A stretch of DNA of 64,000 nucleotides from Denticeps clupeoides (Eukaryota; Chordata; Actinopteri; Clupeiformes; Denticipitidae). Every line of letters begins with the position of its first letter. Position 1 is the stretch's first letter. Position numbers and translations under genes: made by a program. Below the pieces are notes generated by a model, which was not told the origin of the DNA, did no database searches, and saw only the letters and a program-made list of their open reading frames with translations. Of the stretch, positions 10,901 through 21,629 are shown in pieces. The stretch lies in contig NC_041711.1 of assembly GCF_900700375.1 (NCBI RefSeq), positions 24,712,061 through 24,776,060 of the forward strand, read 5' to 3'.

Positions 10901-13900
10901 ACAGATATTCTGTCCCTCTGCCCTCTCTAAATTCTACTGGCTTTGCACGTTTACAGCTTAATGAAATGCAAGTGCAACCTTGACACAGATGCAGCTGTTA
11001 GTTTGCCAGTGTTCGCTTTGTGGAAACAGGGGCGTGCTTGTGGTCTGCCCAGAGTATTAGGCAATTCCATTCCAGCATCACAGGAGCGTTCTGAATTAAA
11101 TGAGCTTGTGGGCCCTCCAACAGGACTACCTGGCTGTGTGAGAGGGGGCAGCGAGGACGAAGAGGGATGAAACTGGCTGAATTATGCAAGAGAAGCAGTT
11201 GCGCTGGTAGAGAACAATAAGTGCTGAGAGCCTTCCAAGCACTGCAGAGCAATTTAGCTTAGTGCTTGTGCTGCTCCATAAATCATTTCATTTCCCCAGC
11301 CCAGTCTCTTGCTCTCTATTTGCCCTATTATTTAATTAAAGGACAATTTCTAACCATAGTGAAAGCAGCCTGAGTCACGTATGTGAAATCTACGGTAATG
11401 TAATGTCATGCAGACAAAATTTTCAATTTAAATGGGAATTTGAAAGAAAGGGGTTCAAATGCAGTTATTTTTGTGTATGAAGTTGATTTTTTAAAAAAAT
11501 CATTAAATCAGAAAAACAGTGCGAACTGAGGCCATTGTGGTGGGAATTGGAGTTTGGAATGACGACCTTGTTAAAAACATTGCATGTAATATTAATGAAG
11601 GGTGGTGTTCAATTCAAAGACAGAGATATCTTCCTGTATCTAACCAGCTTTGGAGAGATCACTTGGATGTTTTTTCTTGTTTTCCCTGCCAGGGACGCAC
11701 CGGCCCACCAGGTCTCCCAGGGCGGCCAGGACAACCTGGAGTACCTGGACCAAATGGCCCAAAAGTGAGTAAGTTCTGAGGACACAGAGGATTCTGTAAA
11801 TTAAAGAGTTCCTTTTTAGTAATGAACCATGTCACTGCTGCAACCTAGGGTGAGAAAGGGGACTCCGGGCTGATGGGAATGCCAGGGCCAAGAGGACCAT
11901 TAGGACCCAAGGTCAGTGTTGAATAGAACAGCATGTTCAACAAGCCTGACACAACTGATGAAAAACTATTTAATATTGATTTTACTACCAATGCACAATT
12001 TTCATTGCATCAGTTCTGTTAAAATGGGATGCTAAAAAATAATATCTATTTTTTTGCAGGGGCTGCCTGGCTATAAAGGCGAAAAGGTGAGAAAACTTTT
12101 TTTCCCATTGTCAATCATTTTCCATGTCGGTCTGATCATGGTGACACTGGTGTTAGAACATTTTTTCCACTCATTGTTTAAGGGGTCAATAGGTGAACGA
12201 GGTGAGGTTGGTCTGAAAGGGGATAAGGTGAGTGAATTAAATATCCTCATAGTTTTGTAGATCAGTGTACATGTATTACCCATAATCCTTCAGTGTGTAG
12301 CGCCCACTGACTGTACTGATAAAATGGGACTGTTCTTTTTGAAGGGTGCAATGGGCCTCCCTGGAATGCTGGGACAAAAGGTTAATAAATCTGGCATTTG
12401 TGCAATCATTATCCTAAATGCATCTCTCCAGTATGTGAAAAGAGACTGATGCATCTTTTTTATCAGGGAGAAATGGGTCCAAAAGGTGAAACTGGAATCT
12501 CAGGAAGGAGGGGACCCACTGGGAGGCCAGGCAAAAGGGGCAAACAGGTGTGTTCCAGGTTTCATTTCAGTCATAAATACATGCACACGTATAAGTGTGT
12601 ACACATCTAAAAATTTTTACAAATAATGTAAATATATTATATTGTATTATTATTATTATTATTATTATTAATAAATCATTAATAATTTGCTGTCGCCTCA
12701 AATGAACTAAACACACAAGCTTTAATGTCTAAACCAGTGACAACAAAAGTGATTACACCCCTAGGTGAAATAATCACACTAAGATGACTATTAGATAATA
12801 TGTATATAATTTAGCCATCATGGCATTAATCTTGTGCTTTTTCATTTCAGGGGGCAAAGGGAGACAGTGGACCAATTGGTCCTGTTGGTCCTGCTGGGTC
12901 TCAGGGTCCACCAGGTCACCCAGGTCCCCCTGGTCTTCCTGCTTCAGGTTGGTCACAAGGTATCATTGAGATCAGTAAAAATGTTTCTTCACTTTATTGG
13001 TTTGAGTATTTTCTTAATCACAGATTCTAAGAAATATATGAGGAGATTAAATTATTTTGGTATGAAATCTTAATGTTTATTATTTGTAGTAGAAATGTGA
13101 TTGCACCATAGATTCTCAAAAAAAGATTTATGTTAGATTTAAAAAAGAAATAGAAAAAAAAACAGAATTTTAAAGGAACATTTTAAGTCAAGCTGATGGT
13201 CAACTTCAGTCACTGACTTACTGGTCTGATTATAAGAATATCATATCGGTGAGTAAGGGCAACACCTGAGCACAACCCTCATCGGAAGGAAGCAGAGGTA
13301 GGTGCTCATATCCAGCAGCTGACCCACTCGAAACTTGACCCACGCAAGGTGACACTCCAGCCTCATGAGATGCTGAAGGCATGACATCAGTCCCTAAAAC
13401 TGATCAAAAGACTGAGCCAGGCTCCTTACCGATTTACACACATTATGTCACCACTTAATGGAAGTGGCAGCTGCTGTCTTAGCGCTAATTGAGACTTGAT
13501 GAGACTTGGGAAACACAGAGAACAACATCAAGTGTGCTGAAAAAACTCACCTAAATGCATAGACGCGATACACAGACACTGTTTTTGTTTATGGTGCTGT
13601 TTCCTGTGTAACTGGATAAGAGTGTTTGAAAAAAGAAAGACTGTAAACCCTTTTTTTTTTTACTTATTTTTCAGGGGTATACATGGTCGGGCCAAAAGGT
13701 CAAAAAGGTCAACCAGGGAATCCAGGGTTGTGTGGCTGCAATTCCCCAATGAATAGTCCTCCATTTGATGAGAATGCATTTAAGAGCAAATATCCCAAAG
13801 TGCCAGTGGTGAGCCTGTAGTCGCGTATCATTCGATACCTGAAGTAGTAATGTTTTACGTCTTCAAGTTGACATATGCTGCATCTTCCCAGCAGGTTCCA

Positions 13901-14821
13901 TGACTGATAAAATTAATGTGCTGGTTTTTTTTACAGATATTTGTGGTAAACAATGAAGATGAACTTTATAACCTACACACTGACAATGCACTTGCACTTC
14001 GAAAGGACCAGAGATCTCTCTACTTCAAGGACATTAATGGATGGCTACCAATTCAGGTAATAACATGAAATAGTTTTCCACAAGGAAAAACCTGCCCTGA
14101 ATAAATTATTTCCATGTTTCTTCTTTTTTAAAGACTTTCCAGTTGGCACCTTTTCAGTCCATGGAGAATCCTCCTGATGAGGAGGGGGTTTGTGGTGATG
14201 GAATTGTGCAGCCTCTCAGTGGAGAGGAGTGTGACGATGGCAACAAGGTGGTCACAGACAGCTGCGTCAGTAAGTCAGCAGTTCACCTGGTTATGATGGC
14301 ACCACTACTTTTTCGAGTGAAGACACCCGTTGTTCTCTGTTTATCTTCTATCCAACAGAATGTAAACATGCATATTGTGGAGATGGATATCTCCACAGGG
14401 GAGCAGAGGAGTGCGATGGAAAAGACTTTGGCTATCAGACATGCAAATCATATCTACCAGGGTTGGTGATCAAAAGATTTTTTTTAAATACCATTGACAA
14501 TAGAAATTCATGTTTCTGAAGGAAATAAGAGAAGAATCAGTACTCAGAACTGAGATTTGATTAAATTGTGATAAAGCACGTGAAATGTGCTCTGGAGTTC
14601 AGTCTGGTGGCACAGTTGACTTAGGCCTGAGAATAGTACAGCGATTGAATACTACAGTTGTAGTATTCAGCAGAAATTATTTGTACTTTGTTAAATTGTA
14701 CTTAATTTGTGATTTTACAACTGTATTTCTTGTTTATTTATTAACCCCCAGATCTTATGGAAATCTTAAGTGCACAGCGCAATGTTTCATTGACTCCACA
14801 AACTGCAAGTATTTCACATGA
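7906..14821 (+). CDS. colq: Acetylcholinesterase collagenic tail peptide ColQ (complete, 17 exons)
   Basis: Anchors acetylcholinesterase tetramers in the neuromuscular basal lamina. Exons: 7906-7990, 8521-8630, 8851-8952, 10591-10635, 10816-10842, 11693-11764, 11849-11911, 12060-12086, 12183-12227, 12345-12380, 12467-12547, 12851-12947, 13675-13808, 13937-14056, 14134-14269, 14359-14461, 14752-14821; about 450 residues (human 455). Order: signal peptide [18 protein letters not shown]; proline-rich attachment domain [16 protein letters not shown] that binds the enzyme's C-terminal helices; Gly-X-Y collagen domain; Cys-rich C-terminal domain with CGDG...EECDDGN repeats that binds MuSK, ending CKYFT. 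Eight consecutive collagen exons are multiples of 9 bp. GRPGKRGKQ in exon 11 matches a heparin-binding site. The last intron has a weak donor (GTTGGT), but both flanking exons are conserved. The HACL1-COLQ order matches human 3p25. Confidence 0.96.
8953..10590. other. COLQ intron 3
   Basis: The longest COLQ intron. Apart from the decayed SINE at 10299-10390 I recognise nothing in it; small open frames here look random. Confidence 0.5.
10299..10390 (-). mobile_element. Decayed SINE fragment (family A)
   Basis: Shows scattered matches to the family A consensus seen elsewhere in the window (GAGTAGTTACAGG, then TGGTTCATAGGTGAGTGTGTTACC and GCTACCACC), with the middle lost. The tRNA-like head is on the right, so it lies in reverse orientation. 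It is older than the other copies. Confidence 0.5.
12645..12670. repeat. (ATT)n microsatellite, COLQ intron 11
   Basis: Eight to nine ATT units between COLQ exons 11 and 12, in otherwise AT-rich sequence. A shorter ATT run lies at 958-976 in HACL1 intron 1. Confidence 0.85.
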
Positions 14822-16700
14822 GGACACGCCTGTGGGAAATCGGTGGTGCCGACACTGCCTTGTTTACCTGATAAAAGCCATGACAAAGGTAATTTAATGG
14901 AACGCTGGAAAATCTTTACCAAACATGAAAAAAAGGAAATACAGCCGAAACGCAACTCTGACGTTGTGAATTACTGCTACAAAGCTTGGGACAATGGCAC
15001 TTGGTCATTAGGAAAGTCACAGGACCCATCGTCTGTCTTAATAACTCTATAACAGGGACTTTAAGTTCTCCACTCAGCTCGGCTCAGCTCAGCTTAGCTT
15101 GGTTCAGCCTCCCTGAAGCCCTCATCTGGCCTAACAACCAGTCATAGGAAAAAAAAGAGGAGGAGAATTCAAGAGGCTTCAAGAGACCACAGTGTCCAGA
15201 GCCATTTTACCTCAGTGTGGCACTGTTCACAAGGATGGCCAGACTCTCTAAGCCTTTCATGTCAAGTCTAATCACGGTGCTGTTGTATTTATTGCAATGT
15301 CAATTAAAAAAAATGTATTTGCATGAAGCTGAGACTGTCATGACCCAGGCAGTAACTACCAAGGCATGTTATTCCAAAGAAGCCTACTCAGCAGTGTAAG
15401 CTATTACGTTAATGAGAATCTTCTCGATTAATAAACCATTCAAGACATTTCTAAAGCCAACACAATCTTTTTTTAAATGCAGTATAGCTTCTTACAGCAC
15501 ATTTGAGGAACATTGTTCATGGTACAAGGCAAAACAGGAGTTAAATCCTTTTCCACCGGGTATGAATTTACTTTAAAGGCAGATAAGCCATGAGACAGGC
15601 TGTGGAAACATCCTCACAGCTTAATGCCCTTTGGAAATAAAAGGAGGAGAATACGTTGTTAGTGCTGTTATCCTTGGCTATCCTCTCTGTGGCCATCTGT
15701 AATGGTCTAGTAAAGGTCAGGACTGTTATTCGGATTGACATTTCCATTTGCATCTCAGGTAAAATGTTGAATCAAGTTGTTCTCATGAGACCCCAGTGGC
15801 AGACACAAGTGAACAACCTTTGTGATGAAGAAAACATCAGAGATGTTATGGGAATTATGAACCTAATGGTCATCATTAGGCTGATGACTGAATGTTGTGT
15901 GAAGACTCGCATACTGTTATGTTTTGTACTGTATTGAGATGCAGCAGTAGATGTCTTTTGCTGCTATTCTGGCTGAGTACTGTTCAACTGGGTCTCAGTG
16001 GGCTCTTCTTTCATCGTAATTACTTGAGCTCAAGCTCACAGCTTCCCTTCACATCTGCCTGACTGAAAAAATATCTACTTTAACATACCTCATCAATCAG
16101 CTAACATTAGACTGAGACCTAACGTCTGGTCGTGCACTTAAAAGGTATGTAGACCACGTTTTTTTGCATACTGTACTGTACAAACTGATGTTCTAGTGGT
16201 CACAATTACTGAGCCGCGCTCATCTCACTGGTGACAATTTCCACTTGTCTTTAAGTAGCCATGGTATTAGTGTTCAACGTAATGTGGAAGTGTTATTTTG
16301 GCAGTATCCGCATGCTCATGGGTTGCACCATTTGAGGGAGAAAAAAAACAAACTGCCAGACTGTGGATCATGTATATAAACCTGCAGTGTTCGTCAGCCT
16401 AAATTTGACTGTTTAGCTTATGTTTGTCTGAATGATGTACAATTAAAACGTAGGACAAAATACTCGATCCAGTTGAGGAACCGTGTTTAATTTCTACAGT
16501 ATACACTAGATCCGTTGTCACTGCAACATGTACACAATGGGTAATTGTATGGTACCGTATGCAGTATGTATACACAGTTGCATGTTGAAGTATGAAGTGG
16601 CGCTTATTGTTGAATGTCCTGTCAAAGAGTGCAACGTGAAAGCTGATCAGTCGTCGTAATTGATCATGTTTGATACAGTCTTGTATTGTCAGCTAATAAA
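14822..16700 (+). other. Probable COLQ 3' untranslated region
   Basis: Follows the COLQ stop codon and contains no recognisable coding exon. An AATAAA at 16695-16700 is the best candidate for the end of the message; one at about 15428 would give a shorter form. Open frames within it are short and do not resemble known proteins. Confidence 0.45.
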
Positions 16701-17536
16701 AACTCATTTCTATCATGTAGACCATGTTTCTGTCCACCTTTTGTGCTGCCTTTAGTTCCTGTGAAACAGCAATATTAATGGGGATGCTGCTCTTTGCTGC
16801 TTTCAGTCTGGTGTGACTGAAAGTAATGCCCAGTCACCATGAACATCAACGTATCCCAACGTCAGCTGTGCTGCTGCTTCCCTCTAAAAGTCTCGACAGA
16901 ACGTCTGACACGGCTTCCAGCCATTTTCCTTATTTTAGAAACAGGCTTGATGTGTCACGAGTGTTCAAGAGCTCACATGAAGATGCTGACAAAGACTGGC
17001 TGAGTGCTGATTGTGTCCATGCATGGAGGGTGGAGCCCGCTGGTAGTGATTGAGATGCCATGCTGGCATTTCTTCAAGATGCATTTCAGTGACTTGGCTG
17101 AGTGGGCTGCAGTCTCCGTCAGCAGGTCCCTGCAGGAAGTGCTGTGTAAGGGCCCTGAAGTGAACCGAGCAGAGCCCAATTTAATCTACAGACAAATCTC
17201 AGCACTGCCTCAGCGCTAACTTTCAGTCTGTGCGAGTAGGAGGTGAAGGAGACAGGCCACTTGGCAAAGAGGAGGAAGAGATCTCTGAAGCTGGTGGCGG
17301 CCTTGTAACCTTATTATGTGGCCATATCTCTTGCTTTAATAGAATTAGTGCCAGTCTCCTGCAGAGTAGCCCCTTGCAAAAAGCTTACATGCACTTCTAT
17401 TTTTTAAAAAATGTGTTCAGATATAGTGGACATAATGAATCCGCAGTGAAAATGCCTTTGTGGGTTGAGGGAGAAATAGTGAGTGTGGGATTTTTATGAG
17501 CCAAAGCCTGAAGAAGAATTTAGGTGTGGAGTTTAA

Positions 17537-17713
17537 GCATTTATCAGACGCCCTTATCCAGAGCGACTTACAATCAGTAGTTACAGGGACAGTCACCCTG
17601 GAGCAACTTAGGGTTAAGTGTCTTACTCAGGGACACAATGGTAGTAAGTGGGATTTGAACCTGGGTCTTCTGGTTCATTGGCGAGTTTTTTACCCACTAG
17701 GCCACTACCACCC
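17537..17713 (-). mobile_element. tRNA-derived SINE, family A
   Basis: Read on the minus strand: a tRNA-like head with A-box TAGTGGCCTAGTGGG and B-box-like GGTTCAAATCC, a central TGTCCCTGAGTAAGACACTTAACCC, and a tail GTCGCTCTGGATAAGGGCG then TCTGATAAATGC. The tail is of the kind teleost SINEs share with L2-type LINEs, which is thought to supply their reverse transcriptase. Nearly full length. Confidence 0.85.
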
Positions 17714-18936
17714 TACCCTACGTTCCACCACTATCCCTGATGAACTTCAGTCAGTGAGCAACTTTTTAATTGTTGAGTTATGAATGTTTGCTACTCCTAA
17801 AAGACAGGTTTTGCAACATGTGTAAAAAATGTATATAAATATGACAGACTTGTGATGAAAAAGGCAGGTTTGGTGTCAGGTTGCCATTATCACGAATCCT
17901 TCAGCAGGAAACAGACGGGAGAGCAGCTGTCAGATGAAAATCCCTGACCTATAAGAAAAAATGATTGGCATCCAGGCTGCAGTGGCCAAGCAGAGAACCT
18001 CCATACCTAACACATACTCAGCATCCCAGCCTGTACACACACACAAATATGACCTAGAAAAACAATCATTAAAATGCTCTGTAAATCACATTGGTTGTCA
18101 GGTTTCACAGCTAAATTCCTGACAGTATTACTACTGTGAAGAGAGAGGCACACCCATGTATGGCAGGAATGAGCTAAAGCCAGTAAGGAAGCAGGGCTAC
18201 ATTTCTGCACACGTAGGGTTGAGTTTTATTTTATTTTGTGTATATAAAGGGTTTATTTAAAGCAACAGAGGTTGTTGCTCCATGGTCCCAGGTATCTTTG
18301 TGGCTGTTTACCCTATTCACCTCTGGCCATGAGAAAGACCCTCACCAGGCCTCCTCCACATTGGTGGAGAATGTGGGCACTGTGCCCTGATCGAAGGCGA
18401 GTACTGGGTAAGTCACTGGCACCAGGAAATGGGAGCACTAAGACACTGTGTTGTCACTGAGGATAGTATTTTGAATTCTTCTAAATCGATTATTTACACA
18501 TACGGTTCCATGATGATTCATCATAATTAATAATTAGATGTGAGCAACTTTATAAAAACGTGATTTGTAGCAGTAATGTACAGCTACTTTACAAAACACA
18601 CAGGTCTTTCATTCTTTAAGCCTGGATTCATGTGCATTCCCCAGCTCTGTGCATATATACATATATGCGTCTACGTTTGTTTTTAAATGGATTCCACAAT
18701 TTTTCCAACAACTTCAGCTGTTCTGTGAGACTTTGAACTTGGGTGTTCTAAGACTTTAGCGTATATACGTTTTCTTTTATTAATGTAAAAAGTATCAATA
18801 ATAGTAATTGTCTAATCAACCCTGTTAACGGTCCAGCTAGGCAAGGGTTAACCCTTTGCAATGTGACAATGTGACCACCACCCCTTCTTTCTACAGCACT
18901 GACACCATGGACCCAGGCTTTAGGCTAACATACATG

Positions 18937-19187
18937 AAAGTGAAGTGATTGTCACACGTGATACACAGCAGCACAGCACACGGTGCACACAGTGAAATTT
19001 GTCCTCTGCATTTAACCCATCACCCTGAGTGAGCAGTGGGCAGCCATGACAGGCGCCCGGGGAGCAGTGTGTGGGGACGGTGCTTTGCTCAGTGGCACCT
19101 CAGTGGTAACTTGGCAGATCGGGATTCGAACCAGCAACCTTCTGATTACGGGAACGCTTCCTTAACCGCTAGGCCACCACTGCCCCG
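18937..19187 (-). mobile_element. tRNA-derived SINE, family B
   Basis: Read on the minus strand: head GGTGGCCTAGCGGTTAAGGA, B-box-like GGTTCGAATCCC, core CACACTGCTCCCCGGGCGCC, then a tail containing GTGACAATCACTTCACTTTC. It is longer than family A (about 250 bp) and unrelated to it beyond the tRNA-like head. It resembles V-SINE/HE1-type fish SINEs from memory. Nearly full length. Confidence 0.85.
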
Positions 19188-20609
19188 GGCGCCTGAAGTA
19201 TGGATGATCAGCAAGATAAGTAATCAAAGAATAATTGATGTACATGTTGTACATGTTTTAACCTCTACAACTGATCACGTAATAGATGAAGAAATCTTAA
19301 AAGACCTGAGTCCACAATCATTTAACTTGAAATATGGCATAAATAAATTTGTTTGTTCAAGAACAGTGTGTACAAAGCAAGTATGACAGATGATGATAAT
19401 AAATGTTGCATGATATGCAACAATAATGATTTAGTTGTACAAATGAGCCATTAGTCAGAGACTCATTTAGTTGTCAAAATCCTTTACATCAGCAGAGCGT
19501 TTATATGTTTTTCCAAAAGGCAAAAAAAAAGGTGAGTTTCAGTGGTTGGTACTTAAACAGAGCCACTTTAGGCTTTCATTTGCGCTTATTCTGGGGTTTT
19601 AATTCTGCAACTATGAACATAAAACGCTGAAGGAATATTAGTACCAAGAGAAAACATTTTAAAGACTATGCAGTAATAAGATATGGGTTTATGGAAGCAT
19701 AAGTGATTAAACAATTGCAAGCCAATCTTTTCTTGGAAGGTCTGTGTCCAGATTGTTTGTTTATCTTTGACATGCCACTATTACCTGAAGACTGGGTGTG
19801 GTTATAAATGTAAAAATCAGTCCATCACTTTTCCTGTAGAGGTCATGAAAAAGCAAAAACATTTTATTCATGATGTCTTGTGCTGAGTACTGTTCATAAG
19901 ATACTTATGCTCAATGCCCTGAACATCAGGCTTAGGCTCAGTACCATCATGACCTTAAAAGGGTTATGCAGAAAATCAAGTAAACAGTACATGTCATTTG
20001 AATTATTTAAGCAAGATATTAAGACTGATAACACATAATAACATATTAGCCCCATTTTTACATGACATTTAAAAAATAATTTACATTAAATATTAAGGCT
20101 AAATGTGTCTGCCATCTGCCATCATTTCTAACTTAGCTCTAAAAACATGCAATAAAAACATGCTTTACTTCATTCTTCACATGTCAATGCATAAAAATGA
20201 CGATAAAAAAGTTTAAGTACATTAATAAATAAATAGTCACTTGGTATTTCTGAATGGAGATTTGGTACCCTGTCCATTTAGCTTTGCTGACAGTAGCAGA
20301 GTATTGATATACATGGACTTCAACACAACTGCCAAGCCAGTTACAGAAAAACTGAAACTTTTTGGTCCTTCACTTTGGAAATTTTGGAAATAATTCTTCA
20401 CATAAATTGACATTAACAAAACTGCAAATAGACACACAGCACAGTTTAACAAAAACTAAATGGAAAGTATAGTTAAGTGCAGCTACGGGCATTCCTGGAT
20501 CAAAAACCACAAAGCCAGACCAGAATTTTGATTCAACCAATCAACTGGGAAGCAGGTTCACATCAGAATTCATGACTTGTTGGTTGACATAAACTACAGG
20601 TCTGGTCTG

Positions 20610-21030
20610 TTCCAGTCATGACATTAAAACAACTGACAGATAAAGTGAACAACATTGATTATCATCAGAGGATGCGATACATCAGGCAGCAAGAGAACCA
20701 TCAATGCATGAGGCCAAGCGTAAGGATCTCAGACAATTTGACAATGGCAATGACTTGATGGGTCAGTGGTGGCCTAGCGGGTAAAGAAGCAGACTCATAA
20801 TCGGAAGGTTGATGGTTCAAATTCCGAAATGCAAAGGTGCCAATGAGCACCTACCATTGGAGAAGAGTAAATTTGGTGTTCAGATGCGGCCAATCTGGGG
20901 TGACTTATGACATGACCCTGTTCCTCATGTGTAGAATGTGTAGAATGGCAGATCACAAAGAACATCGTTTGCCCCGGCCAGATACTACATGACACCAGGA
21001 ATCTATGAACGCATAATAGGTCTAAATCGT
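20610..21030 (+). mobile_element. Decayed Tc1/mariner-like transposon remnant
   Basis: Several stretches recall a common fish Tc1-like transposon: a left-end segment near 20640-20700 (AACAACATTGATTATCATCA, then GCGATACATCAGGCAGCAAG), the transposase start region near 20715-20750 (AAGCGTAAGGATCTCAGACA), and a later patch near 20880-20930 (CCAATCTGGGGTGACTTATG). It is heavily diverged and deleted, with no usable reading frame. A family B SINE head sits inside it. The assignment is from memory of the element's sequence and the right edge is uncertain. Confidence 0.5.
20765..20853 (+). mobile_element. SINE family B, head fragment
   Basis: Contains the tRNA-like head AGTGGTGGCCTAGCGGGTAA and a recognisable B-box region (GATGGTTCAAATTCC), then loses the family B core after about 90 bases. 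It interrupts the Tc1-like remnant, so it is the younger of the two. Confidence 0.65.
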
Positions 21031-21629
21031 ATTGGTGCACAGAGAAGACCCACAAAACATGGCTGTAGTGGCTGTAATGTTGATGATGGGTGCTCCACTG
21101 CTACAATGTATGCCTGGCATGGATGAAACCAAAAAGACTTGCTGATGGAATAAACAAAATGGAATAATCACTGAAGATGATCCGTAAAACCTGTAGCAAA
21201 AATACTGAGGGGGATACCACACCGACTTAAGTGGAAAAGTTAATACTGTAAGGCTCATATACTGTTCCAGCAGTTAGGCCTATAATGAAGTTCCTACAAA
21301 TGTTTGTCTAATAAGGGCATCCAGGATAGAAGCAGACAAACTGCTTTGTTTTCCTGGCAGAACTAATACTGACACTGCAGTGTCCCAAGGCCAAACATGA
21401 GCCAAAAAAAAAAAAAAAATCCCTGAATGTGCCTCAAAGTACTTGGCCCCTCTGCTCAGCAGCAGCATGAATGGAGTGACCTTTTTTCAGTAAGATGTCC
21501 CCACAGCAGGAGGACATCTCACCTCCATCTGTGCAAAATAACCACCCGACGGTGTGAGAAATAAGCCCCAGCTCAGGGGCTGGCGCGGAAGGCTCGTGCA
21601 GACATTAACCCCATCCTGGTTGAAGGAGG

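Larger units (their letters stand above)
16701..21629. other. COLQ-PLEKHA8 spacer
   Basis: Convergent spacer between the 3' ends of COLQ (+) and PLEKHA8 (-). It holds a family A SINE (17537-17713), a family B SINE (18937-19187) and a decayed Tc1-like transposon with a SINE inside (20610-21030). The stretch at 16800-17350 is less AT-rich and repeat-free, but I see no gene in it. A poly-A tract lies at about 21403-21419. This is where the two human-equivalent gene blocks meet. Confidence 0.5.

Noticed and set aside
16826-17219. Several 68-75 codon frames in the COLQ-PLEKHA8 spacer
   Set aside because: None continues into a splice partner or resembles a known protein. The stretch might be conserved non-coding DNA but that cannot be judged from one sequence.
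18937-19187. tRNA-like sequences as true tRNA genes
   Set aside because: The A and B box motifs here and at the other listed copies are followed by a shared non-tRNA core and tail, and the same unit recurs many times, so they are SINE heads, not functional tRNAs.
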